A stretch of DNA of 5,979 bases from Planococcaceae bacterium UBA3370 (lineage in GTDB: Bacteria > Bacillota > Bacilli > Bacillales_A > Planococcaceae): contig DEQI01000205.1 of assembly GCA_002360295.1 (NCBI GenBank), forward strand, positions 15,803-21,781, read 5' to 3'. The notes beneath the pieces are model-generated. The model saw only the letters and a program-made list of their open reading frames with translations. It made no database searches and was not told the DNA's origin. The position numbers and the translations under genes were made by a program. Below are positions 1 through 5,979 of the stretch, piece after piece (position 1 is the first letter of the stretch; each line of letters starts with the position of its first letter).

Positions 1-1449
1 CTTGTACGAACGCTCTGCTACTGCTAATTTTCGCTCACGTGTAACGGCCATTCCTTGCTCATCAATCGTCCCAACTACAAGCGCTGCACCATATTTTTTC
101 ACCAACGGCATGACTGCATCAAAGCGCTCTTCTCCATCTTCTAGATTAATAGAGTTAATAATGGCCTTCCCTTGTGAAAATTTCAGCGCTTCCTCCATGA
201 CCTTCTCATCTGTAGAGTCAATGACTAGCGGTACTTTCACCTTTTTAACCACTTCCTGCATAAAAGCGCGCATATCGGCTACTTCATCGCGGTCCGGGTT
301 GGCTAAACATATATCCACAACATGTGCACCGTTTTTCACTTGTGCACGGGCAATTTCTGCTGCTTCCTCAAACTTCCCATCAATAATTAAGTTTTTAAAT
401 TTACGTGACCCAATCACGTTTGTACGTTCCCCAATAAACAAAGGTCGCATTGATTCATCATATTGTAGTGGCTCGATACCTGAAACGACATGACCATGCG
501 TTAATTCAGGACGTTTGCGCGGTGCATAGCCTTCAACCGCCTTCCGAATGGCCGCGATATGTGCGGGTGTTGTGCCACAGCAACCACCTACTATATTTAA
601 CCAGCCTTTATCCGCAAAGCCTTGTAACTTTTTCGAAAGAGAGTCTGGTGTTTCATGATAGCAGCCTTCTTCATCTGGCAGGCCAGCGTTTGGATAACAG
701 CTAACATAGCTAGTAGCTAGCTCTGATAAAGAACGGATATGGTCTGTCATAAACTCTGGACCTGTCGCACAGTTTAGACCTACAGATAACGGTTTAATAT
801 GCTCAATGGAAATATAAAATGCTTCAATGGATTGACCAGCAAGCGTTGTGCCCATTGGTTCAATCGTCCCTGAAATCATGACAGGAATTTCTTTTTCAAG
901 CTCCTCAAAAGCACGGCGAATACCAAGTGTTGCCGCTTTTACGTTTAGCATATCTTGGCTCGTTTCAAGTAACAGTAAATCTGCACCTGCAGCAACTAAA
1001 GCATGCGCCTGGACATAAAAGTTCTCTTGTAACTCATCAAAAGAAATACCACCCGTAACCGATAAAGTTTTCGTTGTTGGGCCCATTGCTCCTGCAACAA
1101 AACGCGGCCATTCTGGTGTGGAAACAGCCTTTGCCTCAGCTAGTGCAAGCTCTACGGCACGCGTATTAATTTCGACTGCCTGATCACCTAAATCGTATTC
1201 ATTTAAAACAAGCGGTGTACCACCAAATGTATTTGTACAAATAATATCTGCACCAGCATCTAAGTAAGCACGGTGAATTTTCGATAGTACATCTGGACGC
1301 GTTAACACGAGGTTTTCATTACAACCATCTAATTCTTCCCCGCCGAAATCGTCATACGTTAAATTTTCATTTTGCAGCATCGTTCCCATAGCACCGTCTA
1401 TAATTAAAATGCGTTTTTCTAATTGCTGCTCAATCGGATGGTTAAACAT
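1..1449 (-). CDS. metH: Cobalamin-dependent methionine synthase MetH, N-terminal 483 residues (3' end outside window)
   Basis: Transfers the methyl group of 5-methyltetrahydrofolate through cobalamin to homocysteine, giving methionine and THF in the cytoplasm. The visible frame is open from the ATG at 1449 to the window edge. Residues about 1-310 form a homocysteine-binding domain: DGAMGTML at 19-26 and the zinc ligands C227 (GLNCATGPE) and C290/C291 (GGCCGTTP). From about 337 the pterin-binding domain begins, with FIGERTNVIGSR, then DICLANPDRDE near 379-389, VIDSTDEKVMEEAL and INSINLEDGEER. Full-length MetH is about 1,150 residues, so the cobalamin-binding and SAM-reactivation domains must lie beyond position 1. 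The start overlaps the upstream yitJ-type gene by 8 bp, so the two are cotranscribed and probably translationally coupled. No B12 riboswitch is seen here; control comes from the shared S-box leader. No frameshift or missing key residue is visible in this part. Confidence 0.96.
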   Translation of the reverse strand, partial: MFNHPIEQQLEKRILIIDGAMGTMLQNENLTYDDFGGEELDGCNENLVLTRPDVLSKIHRAYLDAGADIICTNTFGGTPLVLNEYDLGDQAVEINTRAVELALAEAKAVSTPEWPRFVAGAMGPTTKTLSVTGGISFDELQENFYVQAHALVAAGADLLLLETSQDMLNVKAATLGIRRAFEELEKEIPVMISGTIEPMGTTLAGQSIEAFYISIEHIKPLSVGLNCATGPEFMTDHIRSLSELATSYVSCYPNAGLPDEEGCYHETPDSLSKKLQGFADKGWLNIVGGCCGTTPAHIAAIRKAVEGYAPRKRPELTHGHVVSGIEPLQYDESMRPLFIGERTNVIGSRKFKNLIIDGKFEEAAEIARAQVKNGAHVVDICLANPDRDEVADMRAFMQEVVKKVKVPLVIDSTDEKVMEEALKFSQGKAIINSINLEDGEERFDAVMPLVKKYGAALVVGTIDEQGMAVTRERKLAVAERSYK

Positions 1450-3286
1450 TTGATTCTGCCCCTTTTTGTACATCTAGTTGTTTGACATACTCCATAAGCT
1501 GAAGCGTCATATCATATCGTAAAAACGGTGTAATGAGATAAATCCCATTGAAATATTTACACGCTGTATCTAATAGTTCTTTAGCGATTGCCACACCCTC
1601 TGCAGCCGAACGCACTTTATCATCCCCACACGCTTCCATACGTGCTAGGACTTCATCAGATAGCTTAATACCTGGTACTTCGTGATGTAAAAACTCCGCG
1701 CTTTTAAAACTTGTAAGTGGCATAATGCCAATATAAATCGGTGCTTCCAAATGCCTCGTCGCTTCATAAATTTCTACAATTTTCTCTTTTGAATAAACAG
1801 GTTGCGAAATAAAGTAATCTGCGCCATGCTCGATCTTCTTTTCTAAACGACTCACTGCACGGTCTAATACACGAACATTGGGATTAAAGGCTGCCGCAAC
1901 AGAGAAATTTGCCTGTTTCCGCAATGCTTTACCTGAAAATGAAATCCCCTCATTTAACTGTTTGATAAGTGAAATAAGCTCCATGGAAGACACATCATAT
2001 ACACTGGTTGCTCCAGGGAAATCACCTACTTTTGTCGGATCGCCGGTAACTGCTAAAATATCATGTAGACCAAGAGCATCGAGCCCCATTAAATGAGATT
2101 GCAACCCTATTAAATTTCGATCTCGGCATGTTAAATGCGGTAATGCACGTACCTCATGCTGTAATTTTAAAATAGAAGCCATTGCAATATTACTAATTCG
2201 TGGCGAAGCAAGTGAATTATCTGCCATCATAATAGCGTCCGCTCCTGCTTCATAAAGCTCCTTCGCACCATTTATAAACTCATCAATTTCTAAATGACGT
2301 GGTGTATCCAGTTCCACAAGTACTGAGCGCTCTCTTTTTACCTTTTCATGTATTGGCTCTTCTTGTGGTCGTTCAGGTACGCGAACAAATTCAACACTGA
2401 CAGGCTTAATTTCTTTTTCATTCACAGGTTTAACATTAGCTAACGCTTTCTTCACAGCTTGGATATGTTTGGGCGTCGTACCACAGCAACCTCCAATTAA
2501 ACGTACTCCTTGCTTCACAAGCTCATAGGCCGCTCGTGCGAAGTAATCGGCTTCTGATTCGTAAACAACACGGCCATCCTCCACATCTAATAATGATGCG
2601 TTCGGATAGGCGGATAAAAAGGCGTTTTTCGGCAGTTGTACACCTTCAAATGCTTGAATGGTGTGGAACGGTCCTAAACGGCAGTTCATCCCTACAACAT
2701 CAGCACCTAAAAGATCCAGCTCATTTAAAGCAGCATTAAGTGACAATCCATTTTGTAATATACCCGGCTCATGCATTGATACTTGCGCAATGATCGGCTT
2801 TTCAGTCAACTTGCGTATCATAGCCACTACATTTATTAGCTCTTCAAAATCAAAATATGTTTCTAGCAGTATTCCGTCTACATCACCCTCGAGTAACGCT
2901 TCTGCTTGCTCACACGTTGCAGCTAAAATCTCTTCTAACGTCATGTCATTTTTGCGAATCCCTCGAATTCCGCCAATTGTGCCCAGCACAAATTGGCCAC
3001 CAGCACTTGCTGCAGATTTAGCAAGCTTTACGGCTGCTTCATTAAACTCTTTTACGCGATTTTCATAGCCGTAGCGAGCAAGCTTAATCGCATTTGCGCC
3101 ATAGGTATTCGTCTGAATTATGTCAGCGCCCGCCGCAATATAGTCACTATGAATCTTTTCAACTATACCTGGTTTTGTTATGTTCATTTCCTCATGACAA
3201 TAATCTAAACCATATGAATATAACAAAGTACCAATCGCACCATCCGCTGTTAGTACACGTTCCTGCAATGCTTCACGTAATCCCAT
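1442..3286 (-). CDS. yitJ: Bifunctional homocysteine S-methyltransferase / 5,10-methylenetetrahydrofolate reductase (YitJ type)
   Basis: A 614-residue fusion. Residues about 1-285 are a homocysteine S-methyltransferase domain: DGAIGTLL at 15-22 and the zinc-binding cysteines C202 (GMNCRLGP) and C267/C268 (GGCCGTTP). A charged linker (about 286-320) leads to a methylenetetrahydrofolate reductase barrel at about 320-605. Seen there are VLVELDTPR, whose Glu325 probably matches the catalytic Glu of MTHFR, TCRDRN near 386-391, LAVTGDP at 411-417 and FISQPVY at 492-498. The reductase half makes 5-methyl-THF with FAD and a reduced nicotinamide. The N-terminal half could methylate homocysteine, but its methyl donor cannot be read from sequence. 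Length and domain order match B. subtilis YitJ. The ATG at 3286 has a strong AGGAAGGG site 5-12 nt upstream. It is the first gene of the S-box-controlled operon and overlaps metH by 8 bp, an arrangement that would supply MetH with its substrate. Confidence 0.95.
   Translation of the reverse strand: MGLREALQERVLTADGAIGTLLYSYGLDYCHEEMNITKPGIVEKIHSDYIAAGADIIQTNTYGANAIKLARYGYENRVKEFNEAAVKLAKSAASAGGQFVLGTIGGIRGIRKNDMTLEEILAATCEQAEALLEGDVDGILLETYFDFEELINVVAMIRKLTEKPIIAQVSMHEPGILQNGLSLNAALNELDLLGADVVGMNCRLGPFHTIQAFEGVQLPKNAFLSAYPNASLLDVEDGRVVYESEADYFARAAYELVKQGVRLIGGCCGTTPKHIQAVKKALANVKPVNEKEIKPVSVEFVRVPERPQEEPIHEKVKRERSVLVELDTPRHLEIDEFINGAKELYEAGADAIMMADNSLASPRISNIAMASILKLQHEVRALPHLTCRDRNLIGLQSHLMGLDALGLHDILAVTGDPTKVGDFPGATSVYDVSSMELISLIKQLNEGISFSGKALRKQANFSVAAAFNPNVRVLDRAVSRLEKKIEHGADYFISQPVYSKEKIVEIYEATRHLEAPIYIGIMPLTSFKSAEFLHHEVPGIKLSDEVLARMEACGDDKVRSAAEGVAIAKELLDTACKYFNGIYLITPFLRYDMTLQLMEYVKQLDVQKGAESNV
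1459..1467 (-). promoter_or_regulatory. metH ribosome binding site inside the end of the upstream gene
   Basis: The minus strand reads AAAAAGGGG and ends 9 nt before the metH ATG at 1449. It lies within the last codons of the upstream gene, whose stop (TAA, 1444-1442) comes after the metH start. This supports the ATG at 1449 as the start and suggests translational coupling. Confidence 0.75.
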
Positions 3287-3338
3287 ATATACCCTTCCTC
3301 CGCGCGCTAATTAACAGTATTTTCAGTCATTTATTCCG

Positions 3339-3371
3339 AAAAGAAAAAGCCTTCTTAATAAAAGAAGGCTC
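3339..3371 (-). terminator. Rho-independent terminator of the S-box leader (expression platform)
   Basis: On the minus strand a perfect 9-bp stem, AGCCTTCTT / AAGAAGGCT, encloses the loop TTATT and is followed by TTTTCTTTT. The 5' arm (3370-3362) contains CCTTCTT, which can instead pair with GAGAAGG at the 3' side of aptamer helix P1 (about 3396-3390). That gives the antiterminator. SAM binding holds P1 together and frees the terminator, so transcription stops when SAM is plentiful. There is no T-tract on the plus-strand side, so it works in one direction only. Confidence 0.93.
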
Positions 3372-3390
3372 TACTTGCTCATGTCGGTCC

Positions 3391-3490
3391 TTCTCATCTT
3401 TCGGCAAACGCCTGCTGGATTTAGCACCTGACATAGTTGTTGGTTGCTGAAGTTTCATCGGGCCAGTCCCTCTACTTCTCTTGATAAGAA
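3391..3490 (-). promoter_or_regulatory. S-box (SAM-I) riboswitch aptamer
   Basis: An about 100-nt leader RNA element that binds S-adenosylmethionine and controls the downstream methionine genes. On the minus strand, P1 is TTCTTATC (3490-3483) pairing with GATGAGAA (3398-3391), 8 bp with one G-U pair. Between them lie hallmark S-box sequences: AGAGGGACTGGCCCGATGAA (P2 and kink-turn), CTTCAGCAACC, and GTGCTAAATCCAGCA (3427-3413). P3 can form as ACC/GGT plus ACA/TGT, and P4 as a short GGC/GCC hairpin. The core is complete. The terminator and antiterminator lie just downstream, which makes this a transcriptional OFF switch at high SAM. Confidence 0.97.
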
Positions 3491-3512
3491 ATGTATAAAA
3501 TTATAATTAGAA

Positions 3513-3533
3513 ATTTATTCCTATAGGATAAAT
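3513..3533. repeat. Imperfect AT-rich palindrome in the operon leader
   Basis: On the plus strand ATTTATTCC and GGATAAAT flank TATA, with one unpaired T in the left arm. The element lies just downstream of the predicted transcription start and upstream of the aptamer. It could be a 5' stabilising hairpin or an operator, but low complexity makes chance quite possible. Confidence 0.35.
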
Positions 3534-3543
3534 AATTAAAAGA

Positions 3544-3572
3544 ATCATATCGTTATATGAATAGAACGTCAA
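3544..3572 (-). promoter_or_regulatory. Sigma-A-type promoter of the yitJ-metH operon
   Basis: The minus strand has TTGACG (3572-3567, 5 of 6 consensus), a 17-nt spacer, and TATGAT (3549-3544, 5 of 6). Transcription would begin near 3537, leaving about 45 nt before the aptamer. A TATAAT at 3505-3500 lies nearer the aptamer but has no credible -35 at 16-18 nt, so I prefer the TTGACG promoter. Confidence 0.75.
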
Positions 3573-3593
3573 GACCTTTCGCGTCAATGACGT
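3566..3593. repeat. Inverted repeat ACGTCA-N16-TGACGT over the -35 element
   Basis: The 6-bp arms are at 3566-3571 and 3588-3593. A third copy makes an inner palindrome CGTCA-A-TGACG at 3582-3592. The left arm overlaps the -35 hexamer of the methionine operon promoter, a position suited to a repressor or activator site. Downstream of hemY it could instead form a weak hairpin, but on the minus strand no U-tract follows. The repeat is plainly visible; any role is inference. Confidence 0.4.
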
Positions 3594-3608
3594 AATTTTT
3601 CGTCTATT

Positions 3609-4997
3609 CTAACAAATTATCGTCATAATGTGGTTAGCTGTGTGTTTTCCGTTTTGAATACATGCACCAATACCTACACCAAAATAAGAGCATCCTGCTA
3701 ATAACAAATTCGGATAGCGCGCTGCTAATTCACCTTCAACCACTTTTAGTGCTTCATTATGAGCTAAATCATACCGTGGCATTTTATTGATCCATTTCGT
3801 CACGTTCACAACTTGTGGCTGCGCCTCAATCCGTAGACTTCGTTTGATATCTTCCAAAGCTACTTGCGTTAATTGCTCATCAGACATTGCAGCTAATTCT
3901 TCATAACGCGCATTACTATTTTTGTAAAATAATCTGACGAGCAACTGGCTGTCCTTTGATGTATGCTTCCATTTTCGACTCGTCCATGTTGAAGCATTGC
4001 ATACTAAATTACTATTATGAGATACAATAAAACCTGTACCGTCAGCTGGAAGCACAGAGTCAGGTACGTCGAATCCTAAATACAATGTAATCGCTGAAGC
4101 ATTTGTAAATTGATCTAAACTTACTGCTAATTGCTCATCTTGCAAAATAGTACGTACGGTTTCATTTGGTACAGCAAGTACAACAATATCCGCTTCTACA
4201 CTTTCCCCATTACTAAATGCGATTGTATAGCTATTTTCATGTTTTTCTACACGCTTTGCCTGTACACCTTTCATAAACTCTACATTTGGTAAAGATTCCT
4301 CTAAACGACGAATAAGAGAGGATAAGCCATGACGGAAGGAAATAAATTTTTTATTAGCAGCTTTCTCAAATTGCTCTCGATTAGCTTTAAACCCTTCCAT
4401 AATGCTTCCATAATTATTTTTATAATCTACTAAATAAGGTAATGTGGAAGCGAGTGACAGTTGATACAGATCACCTGAATAAACCCCCGCTAACACAGGA
4501 GCAATTTGCTTTCGTACTATCTCTTCACCTAAAAAATACTCTAAAAATTCGCCAATAGAGCTTTCTTTCGTAAATCTTTCGTTCGGAATTGTAGGATCTT
4601 GTAATACACGTTGCTTCGCTTGCTCTGATAGGAGAGTGCTTGCCATTAACGATTCCTCACTCATCGGGATACCAAATGTTGATCCAGCTGGAATAGCATG
4701 CAACTCATTGTTCGTATAAATATATGAAATACCTGTTTCGTTATACACAAGCTCCTCTTCAAATTGCAGTTCACGTACTAGCTCTAATACGCCTGGATGA
4801 CGTGCAACAATCGAGTCAGCACCTGTTTCCATTATAAATCCTTCAGTATACTCAGAGTGTATTTTCCCACCCAAATATGTATTTTCCTCCACTAATATGA
4901 GGCGCGCTTCTATCCCTTTTTCCTGCATTTGTTTCGTCACATAATGCATCGTACATAGCCCCGTAATGCCACCACCAACTACAACGACTGTTTTCAT
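3609..4997 (-). CDS. hemY: Protoporphyrinogen/coproporphyrinogen III oxidase HemY (CgoX)
   Basis: An FAD-dependent, oxygen-using oxidase of haem synthesis. In Gram-positive bacteria this family oxidises coproporphyrinogen III to coproporphyrin III; it was formerly annotated as protoporphyrinogen oxidase. The 462 residues fit the usual 460-475. The N-terminus MKTVVVVGGGITGL is the Rossmann FAD-binding loop (GGGITG, residues 8-13). METGADSIVARHPGVLELV is typical of the family substrate/FAD region, and the C-terminus has LAGCSYFGVGIGACIQNGK, the second FAD-contact motif. In B. subtilis that motif reads GVGIPDCI, so GVGIGACI is a variant. I chose the ATG at 4997 because AAGGAG lies 8 nt upstream; the in-frame GTG at 5015 would put that site inside the gene. 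The usual partners hemE and hemH are not adjacent here. A terminator precedes the gene, so it probably has its own promoter. Confidence 0.93.
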   Translation of the reverse strand: MKTVVVVGGGITGLCTMHYVTKQMQEKGIEARLILVEENTYLGGKIHSEYTEGFIMETGADSIVARHPGVLELVRELQFEEELVYNETGISYIYTNNELHAIPAGSTFGIPMSEESLMASTLLSEQAKQRVLQDPTIPNERFTKESSIGEFLEYFLGEEIVRKQIAPVLAGVYSGDLYQLSLASTLPYLVDYKNNYGSIMEGFKANREQFEKAANKKFISFRHGLSSLIRRLEESLPNVEFMKGVQAKRVEKHENSYTIAFSNGESVEADIVVLAVPNETVRTILQDEQLAVSLDQFTNASAITLYLGFDVPDSVLPADGTGFIVSHNSNLVCNASTWTSRKWKHTSKDSQLLVRLFYKNSNARYEELAAMSDEQLTQVALEDIKRSLRIEAQPQVVNVTKWINKMPRYDLAHNEALKVVEGELAARYPNLLLAGCSYFGVGIGACIQNGKHTANHIMTIIC

Positions 4998-5002
4998 CGT
5001 AT

Positions 5003-5013
5003 CCTCTCCTTCC
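5003..5013 (-). promoter_or_regulatory. hemY ribosome binding site (decides the start)
   Basis: The minus strand reads GGAAGGAGAGG. Its AAGGAG core ends 8 nt before the ATG at 4997. An in-frame GTG at 5015-5013 overlaps the first G of this site and would add six residues (MEGEDT) not expected in the family. The ATG at 4997 is therefore the real start. Confidence 0.9.
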
Positions 5014-5026
5014 ACACATTATTTCT

Positions 5027-5084
5027 CTAATCCTTAGTATAAACGTTTTAGTCAAATAATAGTTATTCCTTCAATAGACAACAA
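5027..5084 (-). promoter_or_regulatory. Possible hemY promoter region
   Basis: Two weak sigma-A candidates lie between the upstream terminator and hemY. One pairs a good -35 TTGACT (5055-5050) with a poor -10 GATTAG (5032-5027) at 17 nt. The other pairs a poor -35 TTGTTG (5084-5079) with a good -10 TATTAT (5061-5056), also at 17 nt. I cannot choose between them. A promoter is expected because a strong terminator lies just upstream. Confidence 0.35.
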
Positions 5085-5110
5085 AAAAAGAACTGTCGTT
5101 TAGACAATCC
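5083..5110 (-). terminator. Rho-independent terminator after the chemotaxis gene
   Basis: On the minus strand GGATTGTC pairs with GACAGTTC, 8 bp with two G-U pairs, around the loop TAAAC. Seven Ts follow (5089-5083). It begins 15 nt past the stop codon of the chemotaxis gene and separates that gene from hemY. A shorter T-run on the plus side (5111-5115) might allow weak two-way action. Confidence 0.87.
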
Positions 5111-5124
5111 TTTTTCACATTTAT

Positions 5125-5979
5125 TCAATTACAACGAAGTGTCATAGCATCTAAATTTTGCGTAGCAGATGTTAATGAATCAACAGATAAGGTAACTTCT
5201 CCAAAGTCATTGCATAATTGCTGAATAACTTCAGCAATCTTATCGACCTTCACTTCCATCAGCGTATTTTTTTTCTGTGTCTCTTCCATAGCCGATAAAA
5301 TTTGAGTGAAGCGATTTTCTGTTGCTAACATACTTTCTTCACCGGAGGATACCGCTGTTTGGATTCGGTCCATCAAAAAGTTCAGCTTCTCCGTTTGTTC
5401 AGTCGTATTTTTTAAAAGCAATGCCACGCTTTCAGTAGATTGTTTCGTCTGCTCTGACAGTTTTCGGACTTCACTCGCTACAACACTAAATCCTTTCCCT
5501 GCCTCACCTGCACGAGCTGCTTCAATTGCTGCATTTAAAGACAATAAATTCGTTTGATCCGCTATATTCGTAACGATGCTTACGATTGTTTCCATTTCAT
5601 TTGAATTATTCACAAGTTTTTGTACTTCCTCTGCAATGTCTTCCACAGACTCAATTATATGTTGCATATGCTGAGATTGCTGCTGAATTTGCGTTTTCCC
5701 TTCAGCTGCCTGTACTTTTGCTTCATTTGAAATACAAATCGCATCTTTGACATGGCTCGTCACTTCTTCAGATTGATTTGTCAGTTGTTGAAAGGAATCA
5801 TTTGTCTGTTCTGAAATAGATGCTAAATTTTCAGTAGCGAAAACAATCGATTGGCTTACTCTTGACTTTTCTTCTTCTACAGACTGCTTCATTTGCTGTT
5901 CTACCATTTCAAAAGCTTCTAATACTACTTGTTGTTCAAAATTTAAAATTTTTGAGATGGCGCGAATAATGTCAAACTG
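5125..5979 (-). CDS. hemAT: HemAT-like globin-coupled aerotaxis transducer (methyl-accepting chemotaxis protein), C-terminal 284 residues
   Basis: The gene's 5' end lies beyond the right edge; the frame stays open from 5979 to the TGA at 5127-5125. The visible protein is a cytoplasmic MCP signalling domain: a long coiled coil with the hairpin tip [20 protein letters not shown], then GEAGKGF, at about 138-164. The tip binds CheA and CheW to steer flagellar motors. No transmembrane segment or HAMP domain is visible. The first residues, [14 protein letters not shown] (10-23), closely match my memory of the last globin helix and linker of B. subtilis HemAT (KILNLEQQLVLEAF), a haem-based oxygen sensor. 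The haem-ligand histidine would lie outside the window, so the globin assignment rests on this junction. An internal Met at 5907 is not the start, because the homology continues upstream of it. No NWETF-type CheR tail is present. MCP status is near certain; HemAT identity is likely. Confidence 0.85.
   Translation of the reverse strand, partial: QFDIIRAISKILNFEQQVVLEAFEMVEQQMKQSVEEEKSRVSQSIVFATENLASISEQTNDSFQQLTNQSEEVTSHVKDAICISNEAKVQAAEGKTQIQQQSQHMQHIIESVEDIAEEVQKLVNNSNEMETIVSIVTNIADQTNLLSLNAAIEAARAGEAGKGFSVVASEVRKLSEQTKQSTESVALLLKNTTEQTEKLNFLMDRIQTAVSSGEESMLATENRFTQILSAMEETQKKNTLMEVKVDKIAEVIQQLCNDFGEVTLSVDSLTSATQNLDAMTLRCN

Larger units (their letters stand above)
3287..3608 (-). other. Intergenic control region between hemY and yitJ
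   Basis: A 322-base stretch without a convincing gene. In transcription order it holds AT-rich sequence after the hemY stop, a cluster of TGACG/CGTCA motifs (3566-3593), the promoter, an AT-rich imperfect palindrome (3513-3533), the S-box aptamer, the terminator, and a short spacer with the yitJ ribosome binding site (GGAGGAAGGG, about 3301-3292). No U-tract hairpin is seen between the hemY stop and the promoter, so hemY seems to have no terminator of its own here. Confidence 0.85.

Noticed and set aside
2..704. Plus-strand open frames of 163 and 84 codons
   Set aside because: They lie antisense to metH, whose minus-strand frame shows continuous conserved motifs. Their products are Ser/Thr/Phe-rich, as expected of shadow frames, and they have no ribosome binding site.
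1878..3450. Several plus-strand open frames across the yitJ-type gene and the riboswitch
   Set aside because: Antisense to a well-supported gene or to the S-box leader, with no recognisable domains and no ribosome binding sites.
3500..3505. TATAAT on the minus strand as the operon -10
   Set aside because: No -35-like hexamer at 16-18 nt upstream, in a region of simple AT-rich sequence. The TTGACG-17-TATGAT pair fits better.
4998..5015. GTG start at 5015 for hemY
   Set aside because: The GTG overlaps the 5' edge of the Shine-Dalgarno sequence. The ATG at 4997 is correctly spaced and gives the expected family N-terminus.
5041..5048. AAACGTTT palindrome upstream of hemY as an operator
   Set aside because: Only 8 bp in AT-rich DNA, and it does not match a PerR or Fur box that I know.
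4852..5055. 67-codon minus-strand frame overlapping the hemY start
   Set aside because: Out of frame with hemY, covers its FAD-binding N-terminus, and has no family resemblance.
5306..5557. 83-codon plus-strand frame
   Set aside because: Antisense to the conserved signalling tip of the chemotaxis protein.

Overview
The window looks like a stretch of chromosome from a low-GC, aerobic, motile member of the Bacillales. AT-rich intergenic DNA, strong AGGAGG-type ribosome binding sites, an S-box (SAM-I) riboswitch, a YitJ-type fused methionine enzyme and a HemAT-like transducer all fit. The Planococcaceae (Lysinibacillus/Solibacillus-like) are my best guess, inferred from protein style and not from a search. 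All four genes lie on the minus strand, so the window reads right to left.

Right end (5125-5979): the C-terminal 284 residues of a soluble methyl-accepting chemotaxis protein. Its first visible residues match the end of the globin domain of HemAT, so it is probably a haem-based oxygen sensor. A clear intrinsic terminator (5083-5110) follows it. Next comes hemY (3609-4997), an FAD-dependent porphyrinogen oxidase of haem synthesis. Its start is the ATG at 4997, not the in-frame GTG at 5015, which lies at the 5' edge of the Shine-Dalgarno sequence.

Middle (3287-3608): a 322-base regulatory region. In transcription order it holds a sigma-A-type promoter (TTGACG-17-TATGAT), a complete S-box aptamer, a Rho-independent terminator with a matching antiterminator, and a strong ribosome binding site.

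Left part (1-3286): a methionine operon of two genes that overlap by 8 bp. The first is a YitJ-type fusion of homocysteine methyltransferase and methylenetetrahydrofolate reductase. The second is metH, the cobalamin-dependent methionine synthase, cut off by the window edge after 483 codons. The reductase makes 5-methyl-THF and MetH uses it to methylate homocysteine. The product methionine becomes SAM, and SAM closes the loop by terminating the leader RNA.

I see no mobile element, CRISPR array, tRNA, rRNA or phage gene, and no convincing new biological system. The points most worth checking are the probable oxygen sensor beside a haem gene, possible read-through from hemY into the S-box, and a cluster of TGACG motifs around the -35 element.
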